A program made the translations under genes and the position numbers. A DNA stretch of 64,000 nt, taken from positions 1 to 64,000 of the forward strand of contig JAEWIF010000049.1 of the NCBI GenBank assembly GCA_023387335.1, in the 5' to 3' direction. This document shows positions 1 to 8,150 of this stretch, one piece after another (position 1 is the stretch's first letter; every line of letters starts with the position of its first letter). This DNA comes from Pseudomonadota bacterium. Its GTDB lineage: Bacteria; Pseudomonadota; Gammaproteobacteria; Burkholderiales; Burkholderiaceae_C. Under the pieces are notes generated by a model that saw nothing but the letters and a program-made list of their open reading frames with translations, was not told the origin of the DNA and searched no databases.

Positions 1-591
1 GCCGCGGCCCGGCAGCAGGCCGCCGCGCAGGCGCCGCGTCCCGCGGCCGCCGAAGGGCCGGTCCGGCCGGGGCTGTACAGCAGCGGCACCGGCTACGAGG
101 TCGACGTCAAGCTGGCGGGCGACTCGCTGGTGCTCACCGAACGCGCCTACAACCGCACGTCCGAGTACCGCCCCACGTCGCCGGGATCCCGGGTCTACGG
201 CTACCGCAACCCGAACACGGGCACCCACTTCGCGCTGACCGTGCAGGACAACACCACGCTGGTCGCGTCCCGCTTCAGCGGCAGCGGCGAGGTGCTGCCC
301 AACGGCACGCCGCTGAGGTTCGCGGGGGGTGCGACCGAGGCGCGGCCCGTATCCCGGTCCACCTTCACCGAAATGGAGGGGCGGGCCCAGCACTACCTGC
401 GGCTGGCGCAGACCGATCCCGCCAACGCGCAGGCCTGGTCGTTCTGCGGCATGGCCGCCATGGCGCAGGCGCATGGCCAGAACGAGCAGCAGGTGCGGCA
501 GGCGGCGATGGCGCTGAAGTCCATCGCCACCACGTCCCGTTCGCCCTGCGGCGAGGTGATCAGCGACTCGCTGTGGAGGAGCCTGCCCTGA
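1..591 (+). CDS. Unidentified protein, C-terminal part (5' end outside window)
   Basis: The reading frame is already open at base 1 and runs to a TGA at 589-591, so the gene begins upstream of the window. An internal GTG at 130 is not a convincing start, because the upstream codons also look coding. The visible 196 residues begin with an Ala/Gln/Pro-rich low-complexity stretch of about 20 residues, followed by a soluble segment containing GLYSSGTGYEVDVKLAGD. The last third is alpha-helical in composition, with two cysteines (in WSFCGM and RSPCGE) that could form a disulphide. The low-complexity start followed by a folded region suits a secreted or membrane-anchored protein, but no family was recognised and no function is proposed. 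Confidence 0.7.
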   Translation, partial: AAARQQAAAQAPRPAAAEGPVRPGLYSSGTGYEVDVKLAGDSLVLTERAYNRTSEYRPTSPGSRVYGYRNPNTGTHFALTVQDNTTLVASRFSGSGEVLPNGTPLRFAGGATEARPVSRSTFTEMEGRAQHYLRLAQTDPANAQAWSFCGMAAMAQAHGQNEQQVRQAAMALKSIATTSRSPCGEVISDSLWRSLP

Positions 592-615
592 GCCGGATCC
601 GCGCGGCAGGCGCGG

Positions 616-909
616 TCAGTGGGCGAGCAGCGCCGCGATGGCGTCGACGTGGGCGTCCTTCAGCACCTGGGGCTTGACCTCGTCTTCCGCGGCGGTTTCG
701 TTCTCGTGGTCCTGCAGCGCGGAGCGGATCTCTTCGGGGCTGGACCAGACGATGACCTCGTCCTTCGGGCACAGGTGCCGCATCGTGTGGTACCAGTAGT
801 AGCCGTCCGCCCCGCCGAACAGCTTGTCGATGCCCGCCAGGTCGTTGGACTTGATCCTGTGCTTGCGCAGGATCTCGTCGAGCACTTTGTGGGACAGGGT
901 GTAGGGCAT
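616..909 (-). CDS. Small unidentified protein, 97 aa
   Basis: It starts MPYTLSHKVL at the ATG read from 909. It is 97 residues, acidic, with no signal peptide or membrane segment, so probably cytoplasmic. It contains an aromatic patch (GGADGYYWYH, about residues 32-41) and an acidic C-terminal third. It lies 23 bp downstream of the Bug receptor gene on the same strand, which makes it the plausible last gene of the M20-Bug transcript. Strong third-position GC bias supports coding. I do not recognise the family; a longer open frame continues upstream but only overlaps the Bug gene in another frame. Confidence 0.7.
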   Translation of the reverse strand: MPYTLSHKVLDEILRKHRIKSNDLAGIDKLFGGADGYYWYHTMRHLCPKDEVIVWSSPEEIRSALQDHENETAAEDEVKPQVLKDAHVDAIAALLAH

Positions 910-932
910 GGGGGGCGATTCTACGAGCGGCG

Positions 933-1913
933 TCACTCCGCCTTGATGTTCGCGTCCCTGACGATCTTCGCGTTGGCCGCGAACTCCTTGTCGATGACGG
1001 CGGCGAACTGCTGCGGGGTGCCCGTGCTCACGACGTTGTCCAGCTTGCGCAGCTGCTCCTGCACGTCCTTGCCGGCCAGCACCTGGTTGACCGCCGCATT
1101 GAACCGCTGCACGTTCTCCGCCGGCATCGAGGCCGGCGCATAGAAACCGAACAGCGAAGTGAGGTTCGCCTCCGGATAGCCCAGCTCGGCGAGCGTGGCC
1201 ACTTCGGGCATCGCCGGCAGCCGCCGCGGGCCGGTGACCGCCAGCACGCGCAGCTTGCCCTCGGCGATCAGGTTGTTGACCGGCGCGAACGGGTTGGCGA
1301 CGAACAGGTCGAACTGGCCGCCAGCGGCGTCGGTCACCAGCTGGCTGCCGCCCTTGTACGGAACGTGCGTCAGGTCGGCGCCCGACTTGCGCCGGACCTG
1401 CTCGATCATCACGTGGCCCAGCGTGCCGTACCCGGAGCTGGCGATGCTCACGCCGCCGGGCACCGCCTTGGCCATCGTGATCGCCTCGGCGAAGTTCGCC
1501 CCCTTGAAGCGCGGCGTCGCCATCACGTACACCGGCGAGTACATCACCGAGGCCACCGCCACGAAATCCTTCAGCGGGTCGTACTGCACCTTCATCACGT
1601 GAGGGTTCAGCGTGAGCGGGCTGATCGCAGCGAAGGCCAGCGTGTGGCCGTCGTTGGCCTTGGCCGCGGCGTCCATGCCTATCGTTCCGCCGGCGCCGGC
1701 GCGGTTGTCCACCACGATGGCCTGGCCGAGCAGCGGGCGCAGGTGCTCGCCCAGCATGCGCGTCACCACGTCGTTCACGCCGCCGGCCGGGTACGGGACG
1801 ATGATCTTCACCGGCTTCGTCGGCCAGCGTGCCTGCGCGCGCGCCAGGGGCGGCAGCGCGGCGGCCGCGATGGAACCCAGGCCCAGCATCAGGGCGCTGC
1901 GGCGTGATGTCAT
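933..1913 (-). CDS. Bug/TctC-family periplasmic receptor, 326 aa
   Basis: Tripartite-tricarboxylate-type solute receptor (Bug family), which binds small carboxylates in the periplasm. Residues 1-26 form a signal peptide with two arginines near the N-terminus and an ARA cleavage site. The mature start WPTKPVKIIVPYPAGG is the family hallmark, followed by VVDNRAGAGGTIG and THVPYKGG. Length is normal. The start overlaps the stop of the upstream M20 hydrolase by 4 bp (ATGA), so the two are co-translated, and the ligand may be the hydrolase substrate (for example an N-acyl amino acid). No TctA/TctB membrane genes lie nearby, so it would have to use a distant membrane partner or act as a sensor. The ligand is not deducible from sequence. 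Confidence 0.95.
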   Translation of the reverse strand: MTSRRSALMLGLGSIAAAALPPLARAQARWPTKPVKIIVPYPAGGVNDVVTRMLGEHLRPLLGQAIVVDNRAGAGGTIGMDAAAKANDGHTLAFAAISPLTLNPHVMKVQYDPLKDFVAVASVMYSPVYVMATPRFKGANFAEAITMAKAVPGGVSIASSGYGTLGHVMIEQVRRKSGADLTHVPYKGGSQLVTDAAGGQFDLFVANPFAPVNNLIAEGKLRVLAVTGPRRLPAMPEVATLAELGYPEANLTSLFGFYAPASMPAENVQRFNAAVNQVLAGKDVQEQLRKLDNVVSTGTPQQFAAVIDKEFAANAKIVRDANIKAE

Positions 1914-3124
1914 GGAAGCTTCTCCCTTCGGATGTTGTCGTCGTCCTCGAACCAGCGCCGCACCAGCAGGTCCCAGAAGGACGCGCCGGGGCCCAGGATG
2001 TCGTCGTTGAAGTCGTAGGCGGGGTTGTGCAGGTTGACGCCGGGCCGGCCGTTGGGGCCGTTGCCGATGAACCCGTAGGCACCGGGCACCTGCTCCAGCA
2101 TGAAGCCGAAGTCCTCGGCCGTCATCGCGGGCGGCACGTCGGCATGCGCGTTGGCCGCGCCGACCGCCTCCGCCATGATCCGCGCCATGAAGCGCGCTTC
2201 GTGGGCATGGTTGACGGTGGGCGGGTAGCCCGGCTTGATGATCACCTGCGCGGTCGCGCGATGCGCCTGCGCCATGAAGGTGCTGATGCGCTGCAGGCCT
2301 TCGATCAGCAGATCCTGCGTCGCCATGCCCAGCGCGCGGCAGGTGCCGTAGATCACGGCCTCGTCGGGGATGATGTTCTCCACCGTCCCGGAATCGATCT
2401 TGCCGACCGTGAGCACCGCGCTGTCCAGCGGATCGACGGTGCGCGAGACCAGGGTCTGCAGTTCGCCGACGAGGGCGCAGGCGATCGGGATCGGGTCGAT
2501 CGTGGTGTGCGGCTGCGCGGCATGCCCGCCCTTGCCGCGGATGCGGATCTCGAAGCGGAAGGTCGCGGCCATGATCGGGCCGACCCGCACGCCCATCTGG
2601 CCCGCCGGCAGCGCCGGCCAGTTGTGCAGCGCGAACACCGCGCGCATGGGGAAGCGCTCGAACAGCCCGTCCTCCATCATCTTGCGCGCGCCGGCGCCGC
2701 CTTCCTCGCCGGGCTGGAAGATGAAGTGGACGGTGCCGTTGAAGTCCGGCTGTTTCGCCAGCAGCGTCGCGGCGCCCAGCAGCATCGTGGTGTGGCCGTC
2801 GTGGCCGCAGGCGTGCATGCGGCCGGGATTCGCGCTGGCGTAGTCGAACGAGTTCACCTCCTGCACCGGCAACGCATCCATGTCGGCACGCAGCCCGATG
2901 GCGCGCGCCGGATCGCCGGCGCCGGGCCCCTGGCCGCGCAGCGTCGCCACCAGGCCGGTGCCGCCGAGCCCGCGTTCCACCGGCAGGCCCAGGGCCTGCA
3001 GCCAGGCGGCCACTTCGCCGGCGGTGCGCGTCTCTTCGAACCGCAGTTCGGGATGGGTGTGGAGGTCGCGGCGAAAGCGGATGAGCTTGCCGATGTAGGG
3101 ATCGATTTCCGGAGGGGACCGCAT
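1910..3124 (-). CDS. M20 family amidohydrolase (hippurate hydrolase/IAA-amino acid hydrolase type), 404 aa
   Basis: Metal-dependent hydrolase of amide bonds in N-acyl or N-benzoyl amino acids, cytoplasmic. The metal-binding motif MHACGHDGH is at residues 103-111, the GEEGGAG motif with the catalytic glutamate pair at about 139-145, and a C-terminal NLHNPAYDF carries the last histidine. LRADMDALPV (about 78-87) is typical of the HipO/M20D branch. Length of about 400 is standard. It is the first gene of a leftward operon with the overlapping Bug receptor, divergent from the DapA-like gene at 3242. No clear Shine-Dalgarno precedes the chosen ATG, so the exact start is uncertain. Substrate could be any N-acylated amino acid. 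Confidence 0.93.
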   Translation of the reverse strand: MRSPPEIDPYIGKLIRFRRDLHTHPELRFEETRTAGEVAAWLQALGLPVERGLGGTGLVATLRGQGPGAGDPARAIGLRADMDALPVQEVNSFDYASANPGRMHACGHDGHTTMLLGAATLLAKQPDFNGTVHFIFQPGEEGGAGARKMMEDGLFERFPMRAVFALHNWPALPAGQMGVRVGPIMAATFRFEIRIRGKGGHAAQPHTTIDPIPIACALVGELQTLVSRTVDPLDSAVLTVGKIDSGTVENIIPDEAVIYGTCRALGMATQDLLIEGLQRISTFMAQAHRATAQVIIKPGYPPTVNHAHEARFMARIMAEAVGAANAHADVPPAMTAEDFGFMLEQVPGAYGFIGNGPNGRPGVNLHNPAYDFNDDILGPGASFWDLLVRRWFEDDDNIRREKLP

Positions 3125-3185
3125 GAGTCTCGGGGCGGCGCGTGGGGCGCGGCCCGGGTTGCCGATGTTAGCGGGCTGTCCGTTC

Positions 3186-3214
3186 TTGAGCGGGGATCAG
3201 GTCGGTCTTAGGAT
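3186..3214 (+). promoter_or_regulatory. Predicted sigma70 promoter for the DapA-superfamily gene
   Basis: TTGAGC at 3186-3191 and TAGGAT at 3209-3214 are separated by exactly 17 bp. Transcription would begin near 3221, giving a leader of about 20 nt with GGAG just before the ATG at 3242. It is the only good match in this divergent gap. Confidence 0.6.
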
Positions 3215-3241
3215 CGGCGTCAGCTCAGCCCGGAGTTCTCC

Positions 3242-4174
3242 ATGCACAGATTCGACCCATCCGCGAAAGGCGTCTACCTCATCACGGTCACGCCGTTCAC
3301 CGACGGCGGCGCGCTCGATCTCGCGAGCACCGACCGCATGGTGGACTTCTGCCTCGAACGCGGCGTCACCGGGCTCACGATCCTCGGGATCATGGGCGAG
3401 GCGACCAAGCTCACGGCCGACGAGGCGAAGGCCTACACCCGGCAGGTGGTCCGACGCGTCGGCGGCCGCGTGCCGATCGTGGTCGGCGTGTCCTCGCCCG
3501 GCTTCGCCGCCATGGGCGAACTCACCCAGGCCGTGATGGACCTCGGCGCCTCCGGCGTGATGGTGGCGCCGCCCTCCACGGTGCGCACCGACGACCAGAT
3601 CGCCGGCTACTTCGACATGGTCAACGAAACGCTGGGCGCGGTGCCCTGGTGCCTGCAGGACCATCCCGTCGCCACGGGCGTGCAGATGTCGGCGGCGGTG
3701 ATCCTTCGCATCCTGAAGAGCTCGCCGAACTGCGTGATGCTCAAGCACGAGGACTGGCCGGGCCTGGCCAAGCTCTCGGCCATCCGGGCGGCGGGCGACA
3801 AGGGCGAGGTCCGGCGCGTGTCCATCCTCACCGGCAACGGCGGCGGCCTGTTCCTGCCCGAGGAGCTGACGCGTGGCGCGGATGGCGCGATGACCGGGTT
3901 CGCGTGGCCCGAGATGATGGTCGACGTGGTCGCGGCGCATGCCCGCGGCGATGTCGAGCGCGCCCATGACGTCTTCGACGCCTACCTGCCGCTCGCGCGC
4001 TACGAGCAGCAGGCCGGCATCGGCCTGGCCGTGCGCAAGCACCTGCTGCACCAGCGCGGCGCGATCGCCTCGCCCTTCATCCGCAAGCCGGGCCCGAAGC
4101 TCTCGGCCCAGGACGTCGCCGACATCGAACGCCTGGTGCGCCGCCAGGAGCAGCGCTTGCGCCACCTCGGATGA
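3242..4174 (+). CDS. DapA/NanA-superfamily lyase or dehydratase, 310 aa
   Basis: Class I aldolase-fold enzyme of the dihydrodipicolinate synthase/N-acetylneuraminate lyase superfamily, cytoplasmic. Lys168 in LKHEDWPG is the expected Schiff-base lysine. The conserved GTTGE loop is replaced by GIMGEA (49-54), and the usual YNxP motif that supplies the catalytic tyrosine reads QDHP (139-142). These differences argue against true DapA and for a catabolic keto-acid lyase or dehydratase. Normal length. It has its own promoter and a GGAG ribosome site. Its stop codon abuts the stop of the convergent transporter gene with no spacer. The neighbouring hydrolase and Bug receptors suggest organic acid catabolism; the substrate is unknown. 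Confidence 0.9.
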   Translation: MHRFDPSAKGVYLITVTPFTDGGALDLASTDRMVDFCLERGVTGLTILGIMGEATKLTADEAKAYTRQVVRRVGGRVPIVVGVSSPGFAAMGELTQAVMDLGASGVMVAPPSTVRTDDQIAGYFDMVNETLGAVPWCLQDHPVATGVQMSAAVILRILKSSPNCVMLKHEDWPGLAKLSAIRAAGDKGEVRRVSILTGNGGGLFLPEELTRGADGAMTGFAWPEMMVDVVAAHARGDVERAHDVFDAYLPLARYEQQAGIGLAVRKHLLHQRGAIASPFIRKPGPKLSAQDVADIERLVRRQEQRLRHLG

Positions 4175-5203
4175 CTACCGGCTGGCGCTCCCGCTGCACA
4201 GCCGCTGCACCAGCCCGAACGCCGCCAGCACCCACGCCGCGATCGCGACGTAGAAGAATCCCCGCGCCAGCGGCGCGATGAAGCGCAGGCCGAGCGCCAG
4301 CGACATCTGGTGCGTCGCCGCGGAGTACATGCCGAGCGGGAAGACGGCGCCCCAGTACGCCGCCTCGTAGCGCACCGGGTAGCGCTTGCGCACGTAGCGC
4401 CAGGCGGCGAGCGCCGCCAGCATCGGGATCCACCAGGTGGCGACGGCCCAGAACAGCAGCGTTCCGCCGGTCACGAACGGGAGCAGATCGCGCAGGAACG
4501 GCGCCTCCGGCGCGTTCAACACGAGCAGCGCGCCCGCGAGCACCGAGATCGCCATCGCGCCCATGTTGATCCAGGAGGTCGGCGTGAGGTCCGGCGGCGC
4601 GAAACGGAGGAACGCGTAGCGGTAGAAGATCAGCGAGATCACCCACACGTAGAGCATGCCGCCGCAGAGCCAGAACACCAGCGCGCCGAAGTTCAGGACC
4701 AGGCGTGCGGGCTGCTCGGTGTGCGAGGCGACCAGCGCGGCGAGCACGGCGACGGATTGGGTGGAGACCACCGTGAGCAGCCAGCCTCCGCTGATGCCAT
4801 CTTCCAGCGCGGGCTTGTCCTGCTGGATGAACAGGGTCACGAGGATCCCGTAGGTGAGCACGAGCCACAGCACGCCGGCGAGGCAGGCGAGCGCGAGACC
4901 CAGCCTGCCGCCGATGCGCAGCACGATCAGCTGGCTCGCCAGCACCGCCGTGCCGGCCACCGCGGTGAAGAAGCCCGGTGCGCGCAGGTGGCTGCGCAGG
5001 TCGGCCAGCAGCGCGTCGCGGTGGAGCAGGGCGCGCGCGACGGTGAGCGCCGCGATCGCGGGCCAGGCCACCGCGTTGATCGCGAGCATCGCCAGGGCCA
5101 GTCGCCCATGCCCTTGCTGGCCGGCGGCGAGCCCGAGGATGCCGGTCGCCATGACGATCGCGAAGTTGGCGGGCGACAGGTCGGCCAGGCGATCGTTGGG
5201 CAT
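4175..5203 (-). CDS. TehA/SLAC1/C4-dicarboxylate (Mae1-like) transporter, 342 aa
   Basis: Integral membrane protein with about ten hydrophobic segments across its whole length, in the tellurite-resistance/dicarboxylate transporter (TDT) family. The early motif SPANFAIVMATGILG and the late segment AAYWGAVFPLGMYSAATHQM (the FPLGMY signature) are typical. Members act as anion channels or carry C4-dicarboxylates; tellurite resistance is a historical name and need not apply. It starts at 5203 and is transcribed leftward, away from the M20 gene at 5259, from a 55-bp gap. It ends immediately beside the stop of the convergent gene with no intergenic base, so no private terminator is visible. Confidence 0.88.
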   Translation of the reverse strand: MPNDRLADLSPANFAIVMATGILGLAAGQQGHGRLALAMLAINAVAWPAIAALTVARALLHRDALLADLRSHLRAPGFFTAVAGTAVLASQLIVLRIGGRLGLALACLAGVLWLVLTYGILVTLFIQQDKPALEDGISGGWLLTVVSTQSVAVLAALVASHTEQPARLVLNFGALVFWLCGGMLYVWVISLIFYRYAFLRFAPPDLTPTSWINMGAMAISVLAGALLVLNAPEAPFLRDLLPFVTGGTLLFWAVATWWIPMLAALAAWRYVRKRYPVRYEAAYWGAVFPLGMYSAATHQMSLALGLRFIAPLARGFFYVAIAAWVLAAFGLVQRLCSGSASR

Positions 5204-5258
5204 CCGGGGACTATACGCAGCGGCGTCGAGTGGCTCCGCCCGGCGCTAAAGTGCGGGC

Positions 5259-6662
5259 ATGAGTCGTCCCCAAGCCCTGCAGCGCGCGCAAGCAGTCCTC
5301 GATACCGGCGCGTTGGCCGCCACGCTGGCGCGGCGCGTGCGCTACGCCTCCGAGAGCGAAGAGCCGCAGTCGGCCCCGGTGCTGCGCGCCTACCTCGAGG
5401 AAGAGATGGTGGATTCGCTGGCGCCGCTGGGATTCCAGTGCCGCCTGCACGAGAACCCGGCCGCCGCCGGGCTGCCTTTCCTGGTCGCCGAACGCATCGA
5501 GTCCGCTGCGCTGCCGACCGTGCTCATGTACGCGCACGGCGACGTCGTGCGCGGCCAGGCGCCGCAGTGGCGCGAAGGCCTCGCGCCGTGGGAGCTGCGC
5601 ATCGAGGGCGAGCGCTGGTACGGACGCGGCACCGCCGACAACAAGGGCCAGCACACCATCAACCTGGCCGCGCTCGAGCAGGTGATCGCGGCGCGCGAAG
5701 GACGGCTGGGTTTCAACGTGAAGCTGCTGGTGGAAACCGGCGAGGAAGCGGGCTCGCCGGGCCTGGCCGAGTTCTGCGCGCGCGAGCGCGAGGCGCTGCG
5801 GGCCGACCTGTTCCTGGCCAGCGACGGTCCGCGCCTGCACGCGCAGCGGCCCACGCTGTTCCTGGGTTCGCGCGGCGCGCTCAACTTCGAGCTGCGCCTG
5901 CAATGCCGCGAGCGCGCCTACCACTCGGGCAACTGGGGCGGCCTGCTGGCCAATCCCGGTATCGTGCTGGCGAATGCGGTGGCCTCGATGGTGAGCCCGC
6001 GCGGCCGCGTGCTCGTCGAGGCGCTGCGTCCGCGCGAGGTGCCCGCGCCGGTGCGGCAGGCGCTGGCCGACATCGAGGTCGGCGGCGGCGAGGACGATCC
6101 GGCCATCGACGCCGACTGGGGCGAGCCGGGCCTGAGCCCCGCCGAACGCGTGATCGGCTGGAACAGCCTGGAGGTGCTGGCCATGGTGGCGGGCGACCCG
6201 GCGAAGCCGGTGGGCGCCATCCCGCCGGGCGCGCGCGTGTTCTGCCAGCTGCGCTTCGTCGTCGGCACCGAACTCGACAGCATCATTCCCGCTGTGCGCG
6301 CGCACCTGGATGCGCACGGCTTCGAAGCGGTGCAGATCCACCCCGGCGCCGCGGGCGCGGCCACGCGGCTCGACCCTCAGGACCCGTGGGTGCGCTGGGC
6401 GCTCGACTCGATGGAGCTCAGCACGGGCAAGCGACCGGCGCTGCTGCCCAACCTGGGCGGCTCGCTGCCCAACGACATCTTCGCCAACACGCTGGGCCTG
6501 CCCACGCTGTGGGTCCCGCACTCCTATCCCGCCTGCGCGCAGCACGCGCCCAACGAGCACCTGCTGGCGCCCGTGGCCCGCGAAGGCCTGGCCGTGATGG
6601 CCGGCCTGTTCTGGGACCTCGGCGAGAGCGCGGCCGCCGTGCGCGCGGCGCGGGCCGCGTGA
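5259..6662 (+). CDS. M20 family metallopeptidase (ArgE/DapE/ACY1 type), 467 aa
   Basis: Cytoplasmic zinc aminoacylase or dipeptidase. Motifs in order: MYAHGDVVRG (first metal histidine), GRGTADNKGQH (bridging aspartate), ETGEEAGSPG (catalytic glutamates) and ASDGPR (metal aspartate). Length is typical for the longer M20A/ACY1-like branch. There is no Shine-Dalgarno; instead a TAAAGT hexamer (5247-5252) lies six bases before the ATG, compatible with a leaderless mRNA. A Bug receptor follows 32 bp downstream on the same strand, repeating the M20-Bug pairing seen at 933-3124. The two M20 proteins belong to different branches, so this is not a simple duplication. Confidence 0.92.
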   Translation: MSRPQALQRAQAVLDTGALAATLARRVRYASESEEPQSAPVLRAYLEEEMVDSLAPLGFQCRLHENPAAAGLPFLVAERIESAALPTVLMYAHGDVVRGQAPQWREGLAPWELRIEGERWYGRGTADNKGQHTINLAALEQVIAAREGRLGFNVKLLVETGEEAGSPGLAEFCAREREALRADLFLASDGPRLHAQRPTLFLGSRGALNFELRLQCRERAYHSGNWGGLLANPGIVLANAVASMVSPRGRVLVEALRPREVPAPVRQALADIEVGGGEDDPAIDADWGEPGLSPAERVIGWNSLEVLAMVAGDPAKPVGAIPPGARVFCQLRFVVGTELDSIIPAVRAHLDAHGFEAVQIHPGAAGAATRLDPQDPWVRWALDSMELSTGKRPALLPNLGGSLPNDIFANTLGLPTLWVPHSYPACAQHAPNEHLLAPVAREGLAVMAGLFWDLGESAAAVRAARAA

Positions 6663-6694
6663 TCCGTTTCCACCTTCCTGCAGTTTCCCGACCG

Positions 6695-7672
6695 ATGAAA
6701 TCGATCCGTTCCCTGCTGGCGCTCGGCGCCGCGTGCCTGGCCTTCGCCGCTCCCACCTTCACGTTCGCGCAGGAGTGGCCCACGCGCCCCGTGACGCTCG
6801 TGGTGCCGTTCCCGCCCGGCGGCGGCACCGACATCGTCGCGCGCCTCGTCGCCAACCGCCTCTCGCCCAGGCTGGGCCAGCCGGTGGTGATCGACAACCG
6901 CCCCGGAGCGGCCACCGCCATCGGCGCGGCGGCCGTCGCGCGGGCCGCGCCCGATGGCCACACGCTGCTGCTGTCGGGCTCGTCGACCTATTCCATCCTC
7001 CCCGCGCTCAAGCCCGGGCTGCCGTACGACCCGATCGACAGCTTCTCGCACGTGGCCGTGGTGGCGAAGGCGCCGCTGGTGCTGGTGACCGGCGCGTCGA
7101 CGCAGATCACGTCCGTGGCCGACCTGCTGCAGCGCGCGCGGGCCGATGCCAACGGCCTGATGTACGCCACGTTCGGCAGCGGCTCCGGACCGCACCTGGC
7201 GGGCGCGATGCTGGCCGAGGCGGCCCAGGCGAAGATGACCGCCGTGCCGTACAAGGGCAGCGCGCCGGCGTTGACGGCGCTGATCTCCGGCGAGCTGCCG
7301 ATCGGCTTCGATACCGTCGCCGCCGCGGCGCCGCAGGTGAAGTCGGGCAAGCTGCGCGCGCTGGCCGTCACCGGCGAGCAGCGCGCCGCGCTGCTGCCCG
7401 ACGTGCCCACCTACGCCGAGGCGAAGATCCCCAAGGCTTCGCTGGTGAGCTGGTACGCGGTGGCCGCGCCCGCGCGCACGCCCGAGCCGGTGCTGGCGCG
7501 CCTGAACCGCGAGCTGGCCGCCGTGATGGCCGAGCCCGAAGTGCGCAAGACGCTGGAGAACGCGGGCCTCGAGCCGGTGCTGCTCGGCCCGGAGCCCTTC
7601 CGCCGCCTGATCCGCGACGAGGTCGGCGCCTTCAAGGCCGTCGCGCAGCGGGCGCAGATCAGCCTGGATTGA
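6695..7672 (+). CDS. Bug/TctC-family periplasmic receptor, 325 aa
   Basis: Signal peptide of 25 residues (cleavage after TFA), then the family start EWPTRPVTLVVPFPPGGGTD, VVIDNRPGAAT and VPYKGSAPALTAL. The chosen ATG at 6695 sets the signal peptide directly at the N-terminus; the frame stays open far upstream, but that is overlap with the M20 gene in another frame. It is the second gene after the M20 peptidase and probably binds a peptide-like or carboxylate ligand related to that enzyme. No membrane partner is encoded beside it. Confidence 0.95.
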   Translation: MKSIRSLLALGAACLAFAAPTFTFAQEWPTRPVTLVVPFPPGGGTDIVARLVANRLSPRLGQPVVIDNRPGAATAIGAAAVARAAPDGHTLLLSGSSTYSILPALKPGLPYDPIDSFSHVAVVAKAPLVLVTGASTQITSVADLLQRARADANGLMYATFGSGSGPHLAGAMLAEAAQAKMTAVPYKGSAPALTALISGELPIGFDTVAAAAPQVKSGKLRALAVTGEQRAALLPDVPTYAEAKIPKASLVSWYAVAAPARTPEPVLARLNRELAAVMAEPEVRKTLENAGLEPVLLGPEPFRRLIRDEVGAFKAVAQRAQISLD

Positions 7673-7684
7673 GACCGGTGGGCC

Positions 7685-8089
7685 CTACGGATCGTTGACC
7701 GTGGCGTGGTCCGCGGGCATGTAGATCTCGAGCAGCTCGCAGTCGTCGGACCAGCCGACGACGGTGTGGCGGATGCCCGCGGGCTGCACCCAGCACGATC
7801 CGGGCAGCAGCCGCTGGCGTCCCACGCCCTCGAACTCGGTCTCGAACCAGCCACGCAGGCAATACAGCATCTGGAACCGCACCTCGTGGTGGTGGCGCAC
7901 GCTCAGCTCCGGACGGAACGGCATGACCATGCGGATGACGTGCGCGTGGGCCAGGCCGTGGGTGGCGTCGGCCACGCCCAGGTCGCGGTAGGCCGAATAG
8001 GCCCTCAGCCCGCCGGTCTTGAAGTCGGACTCGCGCAGGTGGTTGATGACGAAGTGCTGCTGCCGGGCCGCGACGGATTCGGTTTCCAT
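7685..8089 (-). CDS. Cupin-domain protein, 134 aa
   Basis: Single small beta-barrel cupin. Histidines in SVRHHHEVRFQM and the downstream PAGIRHTVVGW fit cupin motifs 1 and 2, with likely metal ligands. The start at 8089 is chosen because GGAGG sits six bases upstream; an in-frame ATG ten codons earlier lacks one. Small cupins of this kind act as metal-dependent isomerases or dioxygenases, or as ligand sensors; the sequence does not distinguish. It is convergent with the Bug gene, 12 bp from it, and probably monocistronic. Confidence 0.85.
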   Translation of the reverse strand: METESVAARQQHFVINHLRESDFKTGGLRAYSAYRDLGVADATHGLAHAHVIRMVMPFRPELSVRHHHEVRFQMLYCLRGWFETEFEGVGRQRLLPGSCWVQPAGIRHTVVGWSDDCELLEIYMPADHATVNDP

Positions 8090-8150
8090 GGGACCTCCAC
8101 CGGGAAGCAAGAACTGCAATGGAAGCGCAAAAGGCGCTTCGGTTCAAGCT

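Noticed and set aside
4310..6694. Upstream part of a plus-strand frame running into the Bug gene at 6695
   Set aside because: It is out of frame with the M20 gene and antisense to the transporter; the signal peptide of the Bug protein marks the real start.
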